Counted from the stretch's first letter, positions 1 through 11,957 are shown. The stretch is 64,000 nt of DNA from Calendula officinalis (GCA_963853835.1 OY970832.1:27646208-27710207), one strand, 5' to 3'. Made by a program: numbers and translations. The notes: generated by a model from the letters alone, not told the origin.

Positions 1-4
1 TTCA

Positions 5-244
5 GTGAAATTGACTTCTATTTCAATTTGTTTATTAATAATAGTACTCCTCGATCTCTCAGCTGCTACATTGTTAACCCCATTTAAACCATCATTCAAT
101 GCAACATTTAATGCATCGTCCTTTTTTCTAAAAACCGGCCTCGGGGATGCAATCTTTTCAATGAAAACCTTCCTCGGGGATGCAATCTTTTCAATGAAAA
201 CCGGCCTCCAGGAGGCCGGCAATCCTATTTTTAAAAGGTGGTAA
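5..244 (+). CDS. Partial open frame, possible small secreted protein
   Basis: An open frame runs from the window edge to a TAA at 242-244. No ATG lies at its left end (first listed codon is GTG), so any real start is outside the window. The first visible residues form a hydrophobic run (ICLLIIVLL) like a signal peptide, followed by a short tail with two to three copies of an 11-residue unit (GDAIFSMKT). The repeats come from a ~33-bp DNA unit, so expansion by slippage is likely. I do not recognise the family. It could be the last exon of a small secreted protein or a chance frame. Confidence 0.25.
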   Translation: MKLTSISICLLIIVLLDLSAATLLTPFKPSFNATFNASSFFLKTGLGDAIFSMKTFLGDAIFSMKTGLQEAGNPIFKRW

Positions 245-2630
245 AAAACAGTCCTATTTTTGAAAATTTTTAAAAAATCAAACCCACTTCTGAAAAAAAT
301 TCACTTTTCAAAAATTTGGCCTAAAAGGTGATTAATGAGAGTGGGTTTAGAAACTAACGAGAGACACGTGTCAGGAGTGATTGTGGAAAGTGTCACGTGA
401 CATATCCTGGGAATCCGGATCTGAACTGAAGATGCTTGGGATAGTGGAAAGTATGAAAGCGTTAGCTTGACGTATGTTGCACCCACGTTGACCAGATCAT
501 CTCCTTCATTCCCTGCTTAGTGTCTCCTAATTTTACAGTATGCTTGTATATATTTACTTATATTTTAGCAGTGGTGTCTTTGAGGAGGTACAACAGGTGC
601 AGTCGTACAGGGCCGTATTTAGGAGGAGGCCCAATTTTTTATATATCTCTTATGTATAATCTTAAAATTTCAAGTCAACTTAATAAGTTAACATGAAAAA
701 TGTTAGAAAATCCAATTTTTTTTAATATATCTTGTATTTAGGGGCCCATTTTCTTATATTTGCACAGGGCCTTCGAAATCTCGGAGACGCCCCTGTATTT
801 TAGATAAGGAAAATTATAATGACAGCCCTATGCTGTCAATAAGAAGATAAAAATAATATAAAAACTGCCTCTTGAATTTTGGGAACACTACTCCATCAAT
901 GAATGTACAAACTTTTTATGCACGTTAGAGATAGCCATAAGGGCTGTCAGTAACAAAACCCTTTAAAGAATGAAAATGATAACACCAGTTTTGTATTATA
1001 AACTTTTACATCTAAACTATAACTAATATTTGAATTTTAGAAACTACCTTACATAAATTAATGTACAAAACTTAAACATTTCAAGATAGTATTTATAGAT
1101 GTCATTTACAAAAGCTATTTAAAAAAAAATGAAACTGCATAAAATAGTAAAATAGTATTAGGTGATTTTTAAATTTTAGCAAATTAACTATCAACTTTTT
1201 AAAAAACGAGCATATATTACCCCGCGCGTTGCGGCGGGTTATTTTGCATAAATATTTTACATTATAATAAAAAACACCATTTTAAGGTAATTGAGGTTCA
1301 TCTGCACCAACTTTAAGATACATACAAAGCTGGTAATCGCTCTGTGATTAGTCGGTTCGCAAAACGGGTCAAATTTCAAATTACTTAAAAAAAATCATGT
1401 CAAAAAAATTTGGAACATGTCTAGTAACCGGTAGAAGTATAACTATGAAACCATGTTTCATAAATGTATTATTTGTAATGTATATATTGAGTAATATATT
1501 AATTCGAATAAAATAAATTATTTGTATTTGGAGAAATAAAAGATGCAACGTGTAATAAAAAAAAAACTTATTTCTTTTTTCTCATTTTAGCTTAAAAGTA
1601 TCCAATTTTTTTCCTTCCAGGCATTTATATGCTATCATAATTTGTACAGTACAAATAATAAGTACACACCACATTAATTGTCTATCTGGAAATCCTATCA
1701 CTGTTCTACATGTTTAATAATATAATATATAAGCTTATTTTATTATAAATCTACTGTTTATAATTGTATGGCTAATGTATTATAAGAAAAATAACAATTT
1801 GACTTTTAAATGATAACGAGACTGCTACTAATATATTTAAATATGAATTAGGAATGTGTATACTATCTCTATCTCAAAATTATTATCTACAAACAGAAAA
1901 ACATACCGCTTAAAGAAATATGTTTATTACACTATTCAACTATTATACTTTTACCTTAGACACTCGCATATTAATATATTAAATCCAGCAAATGATACTT
2001 GACGCGGTATAAACATATTAAAAGAGCATTTTAATTTTTTTCAAATATAATAATCAGTCATAGATAAAGGAATAATAATTGGTTGAAGCCTGATTCATTT
2101 AAAAATAATGTGAAAGTTATAATATACAATCAATTGACTTTGTAAACCAACTAAAATCATTACATCAATAATTCGACAAAACCTACTCCATATAATATTA
2201 GATCATGATCTACGATTTGCGATATATGAAAACCAAATTATTGATCTACACAAAAATAGTAGATTAACTACTAATTAAAATACGATTTAGTTTATTCAAA
2301 ATTAACTAAAAGAATATGTAAACTAGAACTGGTAATAGTTTAGTGGTAGGAAATTATATCGTAACTTATTGAAGGTCAATACGTACTAGATGGTCGCTAT
2401 AAAGTTTGAAAATGATCATGACAACAATTATATCGTGTACAAAGAAAACTTAATTACTCAAGAGAATCCATCATAACATGTTACTCTTAAAAAATATGTG
2501 AATTACATTTACTCATATTGAATTAAAAGAAATGGTATCTTTGTTTTTCCTTTAAAATATGCTGAAAATAATTTATTTAAATGAATAATAATTTCTTTTC
2601 AGAAATATACTCCGTCAAACACAAGGCTTA
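245..2630. other. AT-rich intergenic DNA with MITE remnants
   Basis: No supported gene. At 605-797 a segment begins CAGGGCCGTATTTAGG and ends GACGCCCCTG, resembling termini of old hAT-like MITEs, without a clear target duplication. At 815-955 short inverted arms carrying GACAGCCCTA and TAGGGCTGTC-type words suggest a ~140-bp MITE. At 1221-1238 a GC-rich inverted repeat (CCCGC...GCGGG) stands out in AT-rich DNA and resembles a Helitron terminal hairpin, but no CTAG terminus follows. The rest is featureless to me. Confidence 0.4.
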
Positions 2631-3378
2631 TAAGACTTGTGCCAACGGGCACGTCAAAGGAAGAGGAAGCACGTCGATGGCATCTTACCGTTGGCACGCC
2701 GGCGTCAGTAGCCGGCGTCGTAGGAATGTGTCGCCAGGAGGACGGGGGAGGTTGCCATCGTGAAGGGGTAAGAGGAAAGGGGGAAGAAGGAGGGAGGGGG
2801 GCTTGGGACTTGTATATTGTGCTGCAAAGCTTGTACTATCTATGTTTTTTTTTTATAAAAAGAAGGTTTTTTTTCTTTGTTTTTTTTTTAAAATTAACTT
2901 TTTTATATATTTGTTTTAATAATAAAAATATATTAGTTTTTATTTTTAAAAAAAATTAGGTTTTTTTTCTTTTTTAAATTTTAATAAATGTAATTTTTAT
3001 AAATTTAATATCATATTTTATGCATTTAAATAATGTATTTTTAAATTAATGTAATGTATTTATTTTATAATTATTTAATTTAATTAAAAATGATGATGTG
3101 AAAGGGTGTGTTAGTGATGGGTTATGGTTGGCACGACCGTTTCGGTAGCGTGTCAGTAAGTATGTGATGATGTGGCGCTACTGATGTGTTTACTGACGCG
3201 TCACGGTTGGGAGAGGCCTAAGACTCGTGCCATCGGTAAGCCGGTTGGCCGCCGGTTGGCCACCGCCGGAACCGACGCCGTTGGCACGGCCCGCCGGTTG
3301 GCCGCCGGTCGGTTAAGTGGCGAGAGACGTTTGATTTTTTTATTTTTTTTTCTTTTTTTTTCTAACGGTAATATTACC

Positions 3379-3381
<3 letters not shown>

Positions 3382-3446
<65 letters not shown>
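3382..3446. repeat. (TA)n microsatellite, about 32 units
   Basis: Uninterrupted alternating TA lies inside the Harbinger element, just upstream of its transposase promoter. It is expected to be length-variable. Confidence 0.95.
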
Positions 3447-3450
<4 letters not shown>

Positions 3451-3471
3451 TTTTTTCCCCTTTTAAATCCC

Positions 3472-3479
3472 TATAAATA
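3472..3479 (+). promoter_or_regulatory. TATA box of the Harbinger transposase
   Basis: TATAAATA stands 71 bp upstream of the transposase ATG at 3550, followed by a short A/C-rich leader. Position and sequence fit a plant TATA box. Inference from sequence only. Confidence 0.55.
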
Positions 3480-3549
3480 CCCCACTCTCATTCTAAAATT
3501 TTCACAAAAAAAAAAATTCTCTCTTCTCCCACCCAACCATACTTACAAA

Positions 3550-4883
3550 ATGTCTAATGCTTCTGATTCCTCTGCCGAATATGATTCCGATTTGGAAGCT
3601 ATTTTGGCGTGCGCCAATTCTTACAGTGCCGAAATGGAAGGCATTGTTAATGCTTTTTCATCTGATACAGAGGACGATGAAGATATCGAGCCGATCCCCA
3701 GAGCGCCGAGAAGATATATCCCACGAGATCGTGAAGGTGCCGGTGAGCGTTTGTACGCAGACTACTTTGCTGAAAATCCCACGTTCCCGCTGGATTATTT
3801 TAGGCGACGTTTTCGTATGTCCCGTTCGTTATTCCTCCGTATATGTGACGGTATAACTTCTTACTCTGAGACTCCTTTACCCCCGCATTTTTTGTATTTT
3901 CGTCAACGGGACGACGCTACCGGAAGAGCGGGTTTTAATATTCTTCAAAAATGTACATCCGTTGTACGACAATTGGCCTATGGTTGTTCAGCCGATTTGT
4001 TTGATGAATATCTACACATGGGACAACAAACATCGTATGATTGTTTGGATAATTTTGTCAAATGTGTATTCCATCTATACGGAGCTGAGTACCTAAGAAA
4101 ACCCAGCGCGCATGACGTCGAGCGCTTACATCAACGTCATGCTGAGGTGCATGGTTTTCCGGGTATGCTCGGCAGCATCGATTGCATGCACTGGCCTTGG
4201 AGGAATTGTCCAGTGGCATGGAAAGGCCAATACACACGAGGTGACCAGGGGGAGCCAACGATCATGCTAGAAGCGGTCGCGTCTTATGATTTGTGGATTT
4301 GGCATGCTTACTTCGACCAGCTGGTTCGAGCAACGACATCAATGTCCTTAATGCATCAGAATTATTCAAGGACTTGCTGCAAGACAGAACTCCCACTATT
4401 CCTTTTGTCATTGCCGGGCAACAATTCACTAAAGGATACTATCTTGGTGACGGGATATATCCGGAATGGGCAACCATTGTGAAGACATTTAAGTATCCGC
4501 TATCTGAACAACAAACTCGGTTTAAAAGGTATCAAGAAGCCGCAAGAAAAGATATCGAATGAGCATTCGGTGTGTTACAAGGTCGTTGGCAAATCCTTAA
4601 AAACCCGGCAAGACCATATAGCGTCAATAAAATAAGCCGAATCATGTATTGTTGTATAATTTTACACAACATGATAATTGAGGACAACGGTCGCAACATG
4701 TGTCCACTTGAGGAGGCGTATATGGATAACCCGGCAAACACACCGCATCGCTCGTGGAATGAGAGAGTTGCAACACACACTCGAATGGCCAAAGAACTAC
4801 GGGATCAAGCAACGCATCATAGACTTCGCAATGCACTAGTCGACCACATTTCGCAACTCCCACCAAATTTCCGCCAACGTTAA
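3550..4883 (+). pseudogene. PIF/Harbinger transposase (HARBI1/ALP1-like), frameshifted and with a stop
   Basis: This is the DDE-type nuclease/transposase of the PIF/Harbinger family. The start at 3550 gives an acidic N-terminus (MSNASDSSAEYDSD), then a family-typical helix-turn-helix-like stretch and the DDE domain. The three catalytic acids can be seen: Asp in GSIDCMHW, Asp in SSNDINVLN, and Glu in RKDIE next to AFGVLQGRW. The frame changes near 4315: one base is missing where the family has Phe-Gly-Pro-Ala-Gly, so the second half continues in another frame. A TGA at 4560-4562 replaces the Arg that normally follows the catalytic Glu, which fits CGA to TGA. The final part ends with TAA at 4881-4883. 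With two lesions it should not make active protein. Confidence 0.88.
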
Positions 4884-5297
4884 TTTATGTTTTTAAATTA
4901 TTGTATTTTTTTTTCTTTTTTTTTTATGTTTTTAAATTATTGTAATGTTTGTTTTATTTTAATAAAAGTATTATGTTTTAGTTATATTTTTGTTTTAATT
5001 AAAAAGAAAGTAAATTAATTAAAGTTGGTGAAGTGACGGAGTGCTGTTGGCATGGATACGTCAGTTTAGTGTTAGTTAGTTTGTATGCTGACGTGACGCT
5101 GAGTTGGCAGAAACTGACGGCGTCAGTTTCCGTCACCATTGGCACCGGTCTAAGTGGTTATGTTGGAATGAGTAAGATATTGCTCATGACCAATTATTCA
5201 TTGATTCAAATCCCGCCGTGGACAATAAGAGTAGATTATGTGCGGTTCAAAAAAAGAAATATACCCCGTCATAGTTCAAAAAGCAACTTCCTTTCCT

Positions 5298-5432
5298 TTT
5301 TTTTTTCTTTTTTTTCTGAAACGGCAAATCTAATCTATTCCTAATTACCACATATGTCCACGACGGGACTCGAACTCCAAACTTCAAGGTTGAGAGTCAT
5401 ACACCATACCGCTAGGCCAAAGGCCCTTTGAT
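5298..5432 (-). mobile_element. tRNA-derived SINE, copy 1
   Basis: Read on the minus strand it has a pol III A-box-like TGGCCTAGCGG, a B-box-like AGTTCGAGTCC about 45 bp later, and an A-rich tail (AAAAAAAAGAAAAAAAAAA). It is flanked by a perfect 16-bp direct repeat, AGCAACTTCCTTTCCT, at 5282-5297 and 5433-5448, the mark of LINE-mediated insertion. It is tRNA-like but not a functional tRNA: no acceptor stem and wrong spacing. It is homologous to the copy at 6838-6970. Confidence 0.85.
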
Positions 5433-5448
5433 AGCAACTTCCTTTCCT

Positions 5449-6821
5449 AAGCAGTAATTTTCCATATGCAAAACGAAGGAGATTAATATTTTCGAGAATT
5501 CCATCATTAATGTGAACCAACTTAATGTTAATAACTCTCAAATAAATTTTAAGAATTCATGATTTGATCTCTCCCTATATATTTCATCATTTCACAACAA
5601 CGTTTAGGTCGAAGATATAAAGTCCGGCCATTTCGGGAGCCTTTATAACGGAAATACCCTTAAAAAAACAAAGCATATGTAATGCATAAAAATAATGTAA
5701 AACATAATATTTGAAAATAAATATGGCAATTAAAAGTTCTATCAATAACTATAGAATAAGTATATGTTATCTTCAGCACAACTCAATCACTTTGCTTGAA
5801 ATGATGATAGAAGTATATAATTTCTAACATGAAAATGTTAAAAAATAATATTAAAGTTTAATTGGAAAAGAATCTAATTATATGGAAAAAGTCAACAACT
5901 GAAAAGTCAAACAATATAACTTCCAATATAAAACAAGCATATATTATTTATCGTATTAACATAAATCTGTCGAATATTATTATCATATTTTATGATTGAT
6001 ATTTGCTTTTCTTACTTTTATCAACTATAGAAACGTTGAGTCATCTTGAAAATAGTTGCAAAGGCATAGAGATCATGGTAGGGTGTATTGCATTACCTAG
6101 CACTATAATAGTTATAGATAATGTGCAATGTTACCGAAGACATACATTATGTCTATAGTGAACATAATTGTGTGTGTGTTTATGTAATAAAATTGACTGC
6201 TACTACTCTGTTTTGTGTCACCGTGTTGTAGTTGTCTTCAGTGGTCGAAAAGAAGAATCGAGTAGTTGGCGAGGAATAGAAGAAAAGAATAGTAAACAAC
6301 CCGTAAATGTTTTTTTTTACTTGAAACACATCTAGAGTTTTTGTTTCAAATTACTAACTTGATAGAAAGAACTGAAAATGAGTAACCTAAGAACATGAGA
6401 TAAAACTTATTATTGAAGAAAATGGATGAAACAAAAGTAAGGTTATGCCAAATTGCTAGTGGATTATTATCTTTGGTTAGGTTTCTTTATAATATTGACT
6501 CTGATAATATACTGAACTAAAAAATAATATTTTACTGAATGAATAGAAAGTAATTGCATAATCTCCTATAGTCCTAAGCATACTCTATGCATATGAAATA
6601 GATAATTGCTAACATAATCATAAGAGTAGAGTAATAGTATTAATTCCTATCATTTATTCCTATTTATAGTCATATTCATTAGATATATACATGTGTTAAA
6701 ATCAAAAGATAATATTAAGAGGGAGAATTAGTGAATTACACATGTCATTCTATAAATTGAATATGACTATAATAGAACTAAATATCATTTCTCTAATTAT
6801 AAAAATAATGATTAACTAACA
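5449..6821. other. AT-rich intergenic DNA
   Basis: No long frame, splice-like structure, TIR or LTR terminus was seen between the two SINE copies. Composition is strongly AT-rich. Confidence 0.4.
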
Positions 6822-6837
6822 ACATCTATTTATATAT

Positions 6838-6970
6838 ACTTCATATATTTTTTTGAACGATAAATTCTAATCAACACTTCATTTCCACATATGTTCACGA
6901 CGAGACTTGAACCCCAACCTCAAGATTGTGACGCAAACACCATACCACTAAGTCAAAAGACCATTTGATT
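6838..6970 (-). mobile_element. tRNA-derived SINE, copy 2
   Basis: Homologous to the SINE at 5298-5432 through the segment containing the degenerate A and B boxes (here GACTTGAACC on the plus strand) and the CCACATATGTTCACGACG-type body. A 16-bp direct repeat, ACATCTATTTATATAT, flanks it at 6822-6837 and 6971-6986. The tail is shorter and more degraded than copy 1, so it is probably older. Confidence 0.75.
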
Positions 6971-6986
6971 ACATCTATTTATATAT

Positions 6987-8250
6987 TACTAACGATAAAG
7001 ACTAAACAACAAAAATATAATTATTATCTAATAATTAAAGAGAGTTGTTGTACTTGTAAACTAGGTCAATACTCATCGACCATTAAACATTTAAATTTGA
7101 TGGATCGTATTTAATAACAAACTGTTATTAAAATATCCCCAAACGAGAAAATCCAAAAGTTTCTACTCTTTTTTACTAGATATCGGAACATTATTTTCTT
7201 TTTGGACAACTTTTAATCATGCTAAATATACGATTTTTTTTTCTTGTTTTTACATATTTTTCTTAAACGTCTATTATTAAAGGGTAATACAATATCTAAT
7301 TTATAAGGGATCTTAGGGTAGTTAAAATTTACTCATGATATACGATAAAATCGTTATTAGAGCCATTTTTTTAGTTTTGCTCGTGTATATAGCCCAACCT
7401 TTGTCGTGTGTATTTTTGAAACGTCCTCTATGCATCTGATAAATATTTACATACCTAACTATCAACCGGTATAGTTGCGTTCAGGGAGGTCATTGATTTT
7501 TATAAAGTCTCAAGGACTAATCTTAGTCATTGGATCAAAGGAATCTTTTAACCACCACCATTATCAAATCACATATAATTCAATATATAACCACCACCAT
7601 TATCAAATCAAATGTAATTCAATATACAACCATCACTGCCGGTCACTGCCGCCGGCGACCACCTTTAGCCGCCGCCGCCGTCCTCTGCCGCCGCCTCCGG
7701 CTGGTGCAATCACATGTGATTGGATACGCAATCACATGTGATTGCAAGCAGCCAACGGTGGCGAGGGGTTGCCGGTGGTGGAGACGGTGGCCGGCAGAGG
7801 TTGGTGGTGGTCGGAAGTGTTGAATCACATGTGATTTAATACACATGGGGTGGTGGTGGTGGTCGGCGGTGCGTAATCACATGTGATTTAATACACATAT
7901 GGTGTTGTTGACGTGTTGAATTATATGTGATTCTGGTGGTGATAGTGATTTGAGGGTTAATTGATCTAAATGCTAAGATTTGATCCTCAAATTTTTATAA
8001 AAATAATAAACCTCCAACGTTTATGTCAACCAGTAATCTCACTTGGAAGTTGGAACCTTAGTATTAGGCAATCACAAAATAATTTTTCTTAAAATCAAAT
8101 AATTTTTGTAAATCTGTCTATTTCACATGTGACCCGTTTTAAGACTTGTACAAAAGGCCCGTCGGTTCTTCACAGTCATTACCTACCCCCGTTGCGCCAC
8201 ACACAATTTCACATTAAATCACACACTCCCCAAATTCAACGTTTTCTTCG
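6987..8250. other. Upstream region of the transporter gene
   Basis: The first ~480 bp are AT-rich without recognised features. From about 7540 to 7930 the DNA becomes simple: CACCACCATTATCAAATC repeats, then GCCGCCGCC and GGTGGTGG tracts on opposite sides, with embedded palindromes listed separately. Short frames here are low-complexity and not believable genes. The final 300 bp before 8377 are C/T-rich, as expected for a plant promoter and leader. Confidence 0.4.
7708..7888. repeat. Four copies of the palindrome AATCACATGTGATT
   Basis: Exact 14-bp palindromes occur at 7708-7721, 7730-7743, 7823-7836 and 7875-7888. A decayed fifth copy (AATTATATGTGATT) lies near 7919 and related halves occur at 7566-7620. 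The core CACATGTG is an E-box-type bHLH site. The set lies 490-670 bp upstream of the transporter ATG. Confidence 0.85.
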
Positions 8251-8257
8251 CTCAAAT

Positions 8258-8267
8258 CTATTTAAAA
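8258..8267 (+). promoter_or_regulatory. Possible TATA element of the transporter gene
   Basis: CTATTTAAAA lies about 110 bp before the ATG, followed by a pyrimidine-rich leader (CTTCCATTCTCC...). This is a plausible core promoter; no experimental support is visible. Confidence 0.4.
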
Positions 8268-8376
8268 CCCATCTTCCATTCTCCACAGATCCCTAATTCC
8301 CACTCTCAGTTCCTTCTTCCCCCAATTAATTTCATCAATTTTGACCAATTAACCACCCAGATCTAGTAGATCGAAG

Positions 8377-9414
8377 ATGGGGAAAGGAGGAACCCTAAGC
8401 GAAGGCGTTTTGAAGAAAATCATCCTCTCATACACCTATGTCGCAATCTGGATCTTCCTCAGCTTCACTGTCATCGTCTACAACAAATACATCCTCGATC
8501 GCAAGATGTACGATTGGCCGTACCCGATTTCACTAACCATGATTCACATGGGGTTCTGTTCTTCATTAGCTTACGTTCTCGTTAGCGTTCTCAAAGTCGT
8601 CGAACCAGTTCAAATGACTCGCGATATTTACCTCAAATCCGTCGTTCCAATCGGTTTGCTTTACTCTCTCAGCTTATGGCTCTCAAATTCCGCTTACATT
8701 TATCTATCCGTTTCATTTATTCAAATGCTTAAAGCTCTGATGCCTGTTGCCGTTTACTCAATCGGCGTTTTATTCAAAAAAGAAGGATTTAAAGGTGATA
8801 CCATGACTAATATGCTATCGATCTCTTTCGGTGTCGCCATTGCTGCTTATGGTGAAGCTAAATTCAATAGCTGGGGTGTTATGTTGCAATTAGGCGCTGT
8901 TTGTTTCGAAGCAACTCGATTAGTTCTAATTCAGATCTTGTTGACTTCAAAAGGAATCACATTCAATCCAATTACATCTTTATACTATGTCGCCCCTTGT
9001 TGTTTCGCCTTCCTTTCAATCCCATGGATCATTGTTGAGTTTCCTAAATTGAGGGATACTTCAAGTTTCCATTTCGATTACTTGATTTTTGGGACGAATT
9101 CGCTGTGTGCATTCGCGTTGAATCTTGCGGTGTTCTTGCTTGTTGGGAAGACTTCAGCGTTGACTATGAATGTTGCAGGGGTTGTTAAAGATTGGTTGTT
9201 GATTGCATTTTCTTGGTCTGTGATTAAGGATACCGTAACACCGATTAATTTATTCGGTTATGGGATTGCTTTCTTGGGTGTTGCTTATTATAATCATGCT
9301 AAATTACAGGCACTTAAGGCTAAAGAAGCTGAAAAGAAAGCAGCTCAAGTAGATGATGAATCTGGGAAGTTGTTAGAGGAAAAATCAGCTAGAAAGAACG
9401 AATCTGATAATTGA
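8377..9414 (+). CDS. Sugar-phosphate/nucleotide-sugar translocator (TPT/DMT family)
   Basis: This intact, intronless gene encodes 345 aa. The protein belongs to the plant triose-phosphate/nucleotide-sugar transporter family, with about ten hydrophobic segments, a short cytosolic N-terminus without plastid transit peptide, and a Lys/Glu-rich C-tail (KAKEAEKKAAQ...). The family motif is seen as GKTSALTMNVAGVVKDW near residue 255-272; the Lys-Asp pair matches the plant KD subgroup, which resembles Arabidopsis proteins such as At5g25400. Members act as antiporters in Golgi/ER membranes. The substrate cannot be read from sequence; UDP-sugars are a reasonable guess. The ATG at 8377 is the first in the leader and matches the family start (MGKGG...). 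No lesion is seen. Confidence 0.93.
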   Translation: MGKGGTLSEGVLKKIILSYTYVAIWIFLSFTVIVYNKYILDRKMYDWPYPISLTMIHMGFCSSLAYVLVSVLKVVEPVQMTRDIYLKSVVPIGLLYSLSLWLSNSAYIYLSVSFIQMLKALMPVAVYSIGVLFKKEGFKGDTMTNMLSISFGVAIAAYGEAKFNSWGVMLQLGAVCFEATRLVLIQILLTSKGITFNPITSLYYVAPCCFAFLSIPWIIVEFPKLRDTSSFHFDYLIFGTNSLCAFALNLAVFLLVGKTSALTMNVAGVVKDWLLIAFSWSVIKDTVTPINLFGYGIAFLGVAYYNHAKLQALKAKEAEKKAAQVDDESGKLLEEKSARKNESDN

Positions 9415-11957
9415 TAAAAATTTCAATTTGTTGCTGTTTTAGCCTTAAATTACACAAATTGGAAGCAGGATTATATAAAATCTTTTTTGGTGTATTATGC
9501 TTTAGGTAGTTAATTATATGCTATGTTTTCTATTATTATGTCTATTTATTTAGAGGCGAGTCGTTATTCTATCTTTATTTGTTTTACATTTTGGTTCTAA
9601 TATTGTTACTTGTTGATGTTACTCGGATGTTGTTGAGGCTTTTGAACTCTTGGTATTATTCTGTGGAGAAAGATTTATCTTTTATATGTGGTTCATATTT
9701 ACAAAATCTTCATTTGGGAATTATCTAGATTAGATTTCTCTTTTGGTACCATGGTATTTAGTTCTTAATATATTTAAAAGTCATTGATAAACTTGTGTGC
9801 AATATTATTTATATTTTTTGCAAGTGCTAAAAAGAAGAAAAAGTATGACTATCACAACAATACATAATGTCTTCAAATTAGAGGTACGTGGATCTAAGAT
9901 GTAAACAATTATACTTTTACTCGGAGCTAAAGAAATTGATTATAAGAAGATTTTTGGCAATAATGGAAGTGTGATTATTTTAAAAGTAAGCATACTGATT
10001 TGCTTAAGGAAAAGTGGTTATTTTAGTGTTAACAAACCAAATAAACAATCGTAAGTTCATCACTATCACTTGGACATTTGAAAAGTGCGTTTGGTAACCA
10101 ATATATCCAATATTTCGTGCTAAATTTGACATCCGAACAACTCTTTTACCAATAAATAATACTTCAAACTTTTAACCAATAATTTCAATCAGTTTCATCA
10201 TCCACTACCATAATATCCACCATTACTACAAACACAACCACTACCTACACAAAGAAACGGTCACTGAAACAACATGGAGAAAAAGCGGGGAAAAAAACCC
10301 TGCAAAAAACAACTGACTTAAAACTCTAAAGGGTGTTTTGACTTTGAGTTATAAGTGAAGTGGTATTTGAATATGTGAATGATGAAATGGAAAATGTTCC
10401 TTAAACCGACATAATTATTTATAACTTCAATTGAATGTTATTAAGCTAGCTTATTGTCCTGGCTTGAGGTGGTACACAACGGGTTCACTTAACCAAACCT
10501 AAAGCTACAAGTCTATCGCTTGTTCTTTAACAGGATGATAATCCCCAGTTATGAATCAAGTATAAGAGTACAAGATGCGATGTGAGTGCTAAAGCTGAGT
10601 TATAGAGTTCTTTGTCTTATAACATTAACCTCAAAAACATCATCTCTTCTTGAATGTTCATTTGAGACCCACAAAAAATACACAACCAATCAAAATATAT
10701 AAAAAAATAAAAAGAAAAGAAAAACAACTTTAACTGGAGATTAAACCACTGGCACCGGGCGTTGGGCGCATGTTTGTCGCAACGGGCGGTGTCCTACGAT
10801 GGCGGTTAAAAAGGCTTTAACCCTTCCATACCATGTCCTCTACAAAGTTATAAAGGTTCCTTGCACATGATGATAATAGTTTATATAAAGCTCATTAATA
10901 TTTTATGCTATGAGCCCCTAAATATAACAAAGTTTTGTATTAAATGAAATCTAAATTTTATAATTATAAAATATATATTTTTAATTTAAATTATGAGTTC
11001 TAATATATTTCTTCTTATAATAATTGATATTGTCATGTGGATGGAGAAGACAAGTTGCACTCGTTGTCTCAAGTACTGTACCTATTACCAACCCCGACTA
11101 CAATGGCACATAACGTAAACCTACTGATAGTGCTGGACCACCTTCTCTCTATTTTTAAAGATTTCTCTCATTTAATACCTTGAAAAAAAAGTAAATTACA
11201 CAAATGGTCTTTAAATTTTGTTCTTTAGTTTCATAAATTACACAATAAACCTTACAGATGAGTCCAAATGAATATAACAAGGACGGGTGACAGCTGCGTT
11301 TCGTTGCTTATATTTGACAACTATATGTCAAATATAAATAATACAACTATGTGTCCAATATTATCAAGCGTGAAATTTTATAATACTGATACTAACAAAA
11401 TGTTGATAAAAATAGTAATTCTAAACATGTATTCTATAGATATTGCAATTTAGTCATCAAAGAAAAATGATCTAGAAAAAAAAGATTTATAGGACAAAAA
11501 TATAACATTTCAGTAAAATAAAATAAAAAGCATTTTCCAACCAAAGAAAAGCAGTAGTTGACTTGCCTTATAAAGACAAGTAGAGAAAAAAAAAAACAGT
11601 TACAAGAGTCTGAACTGTTTGTGGACCGATTGAGGGACAAGGAGCAGACCACAATAGTAAAATTTAATATATTTAAATTTACCAAATTGCCCTCAATATA
11701 TATCCCAAATGTATCAGTTATGTAATATGGTCATTATGAAATTTGTATGGGCATGGATTTTGTGAGGAATTATGAACACCTTTTTCCAAGTAATTAATTA
11801 GAAGAATTCGCTAATCACGGTTGAAAAATGAAGTAATTGGTGGGATAAGGACAACAAAGATGATTGAAATATAATGAAGGACACAAAATTCGAATTAGCA
11901 TACAGATTATGCAAGTGTTTGTAAAAAGTAGCAACCATAAAAGCAATTTCAGAGTCC
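9415..11957. other. Intergenic DNA between transporter and Alba genes
   Basis: It contains the 3' UTR of the transporter (T-rich to about 9650) and then AT-rich DNA. Near 11190-11260 there is a single arm of the repeat with words GTAAATTACACAAATGGTC, found as hairpin MITEs in the MED17 introns; its partner arm was not found. No supported gene. Confidence 0.4.

Larger units (their letters stand above)
2634..5150 (+). mobile_element. PIF/Harbinger DNA transposon, complete but disabled
   Basis: The 2,517-bp element is bounded by ~15-bp imperfect terminal inverted repeats (GACTTGTGCCAACGG left, complement of CCATTGGCACCGGTC right, 12 of 15 matching). A TAA target duplication lies on both sides (2631-2633 and 5151-5153), the 3-bp site typical of PIF/Harbinger. 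The subterminal parts are rich in TTGGCAC, GACG and GCCGCCGG words. One transposase frame is present (3550-4883, broken). The second Myb/SANT-like protein that autonomous PIF/Harbinger elements usually encode is not visible, so the element was probably dependent on a partner even before the transposase decayed. Confidence 0.9.

Noticed and set aside
5360..5430. Possible tRNA gene on the minus strand
   Set aside because: A/B boxes are present but no acceptor stem; 16-bp duplications and A-tail show a SINE.
7475..7846. Several overlapping frames of 67-97 residues
   Set aside because: Translated simple repeats (His, Pro, Arg runs) around the palindrome cluster.
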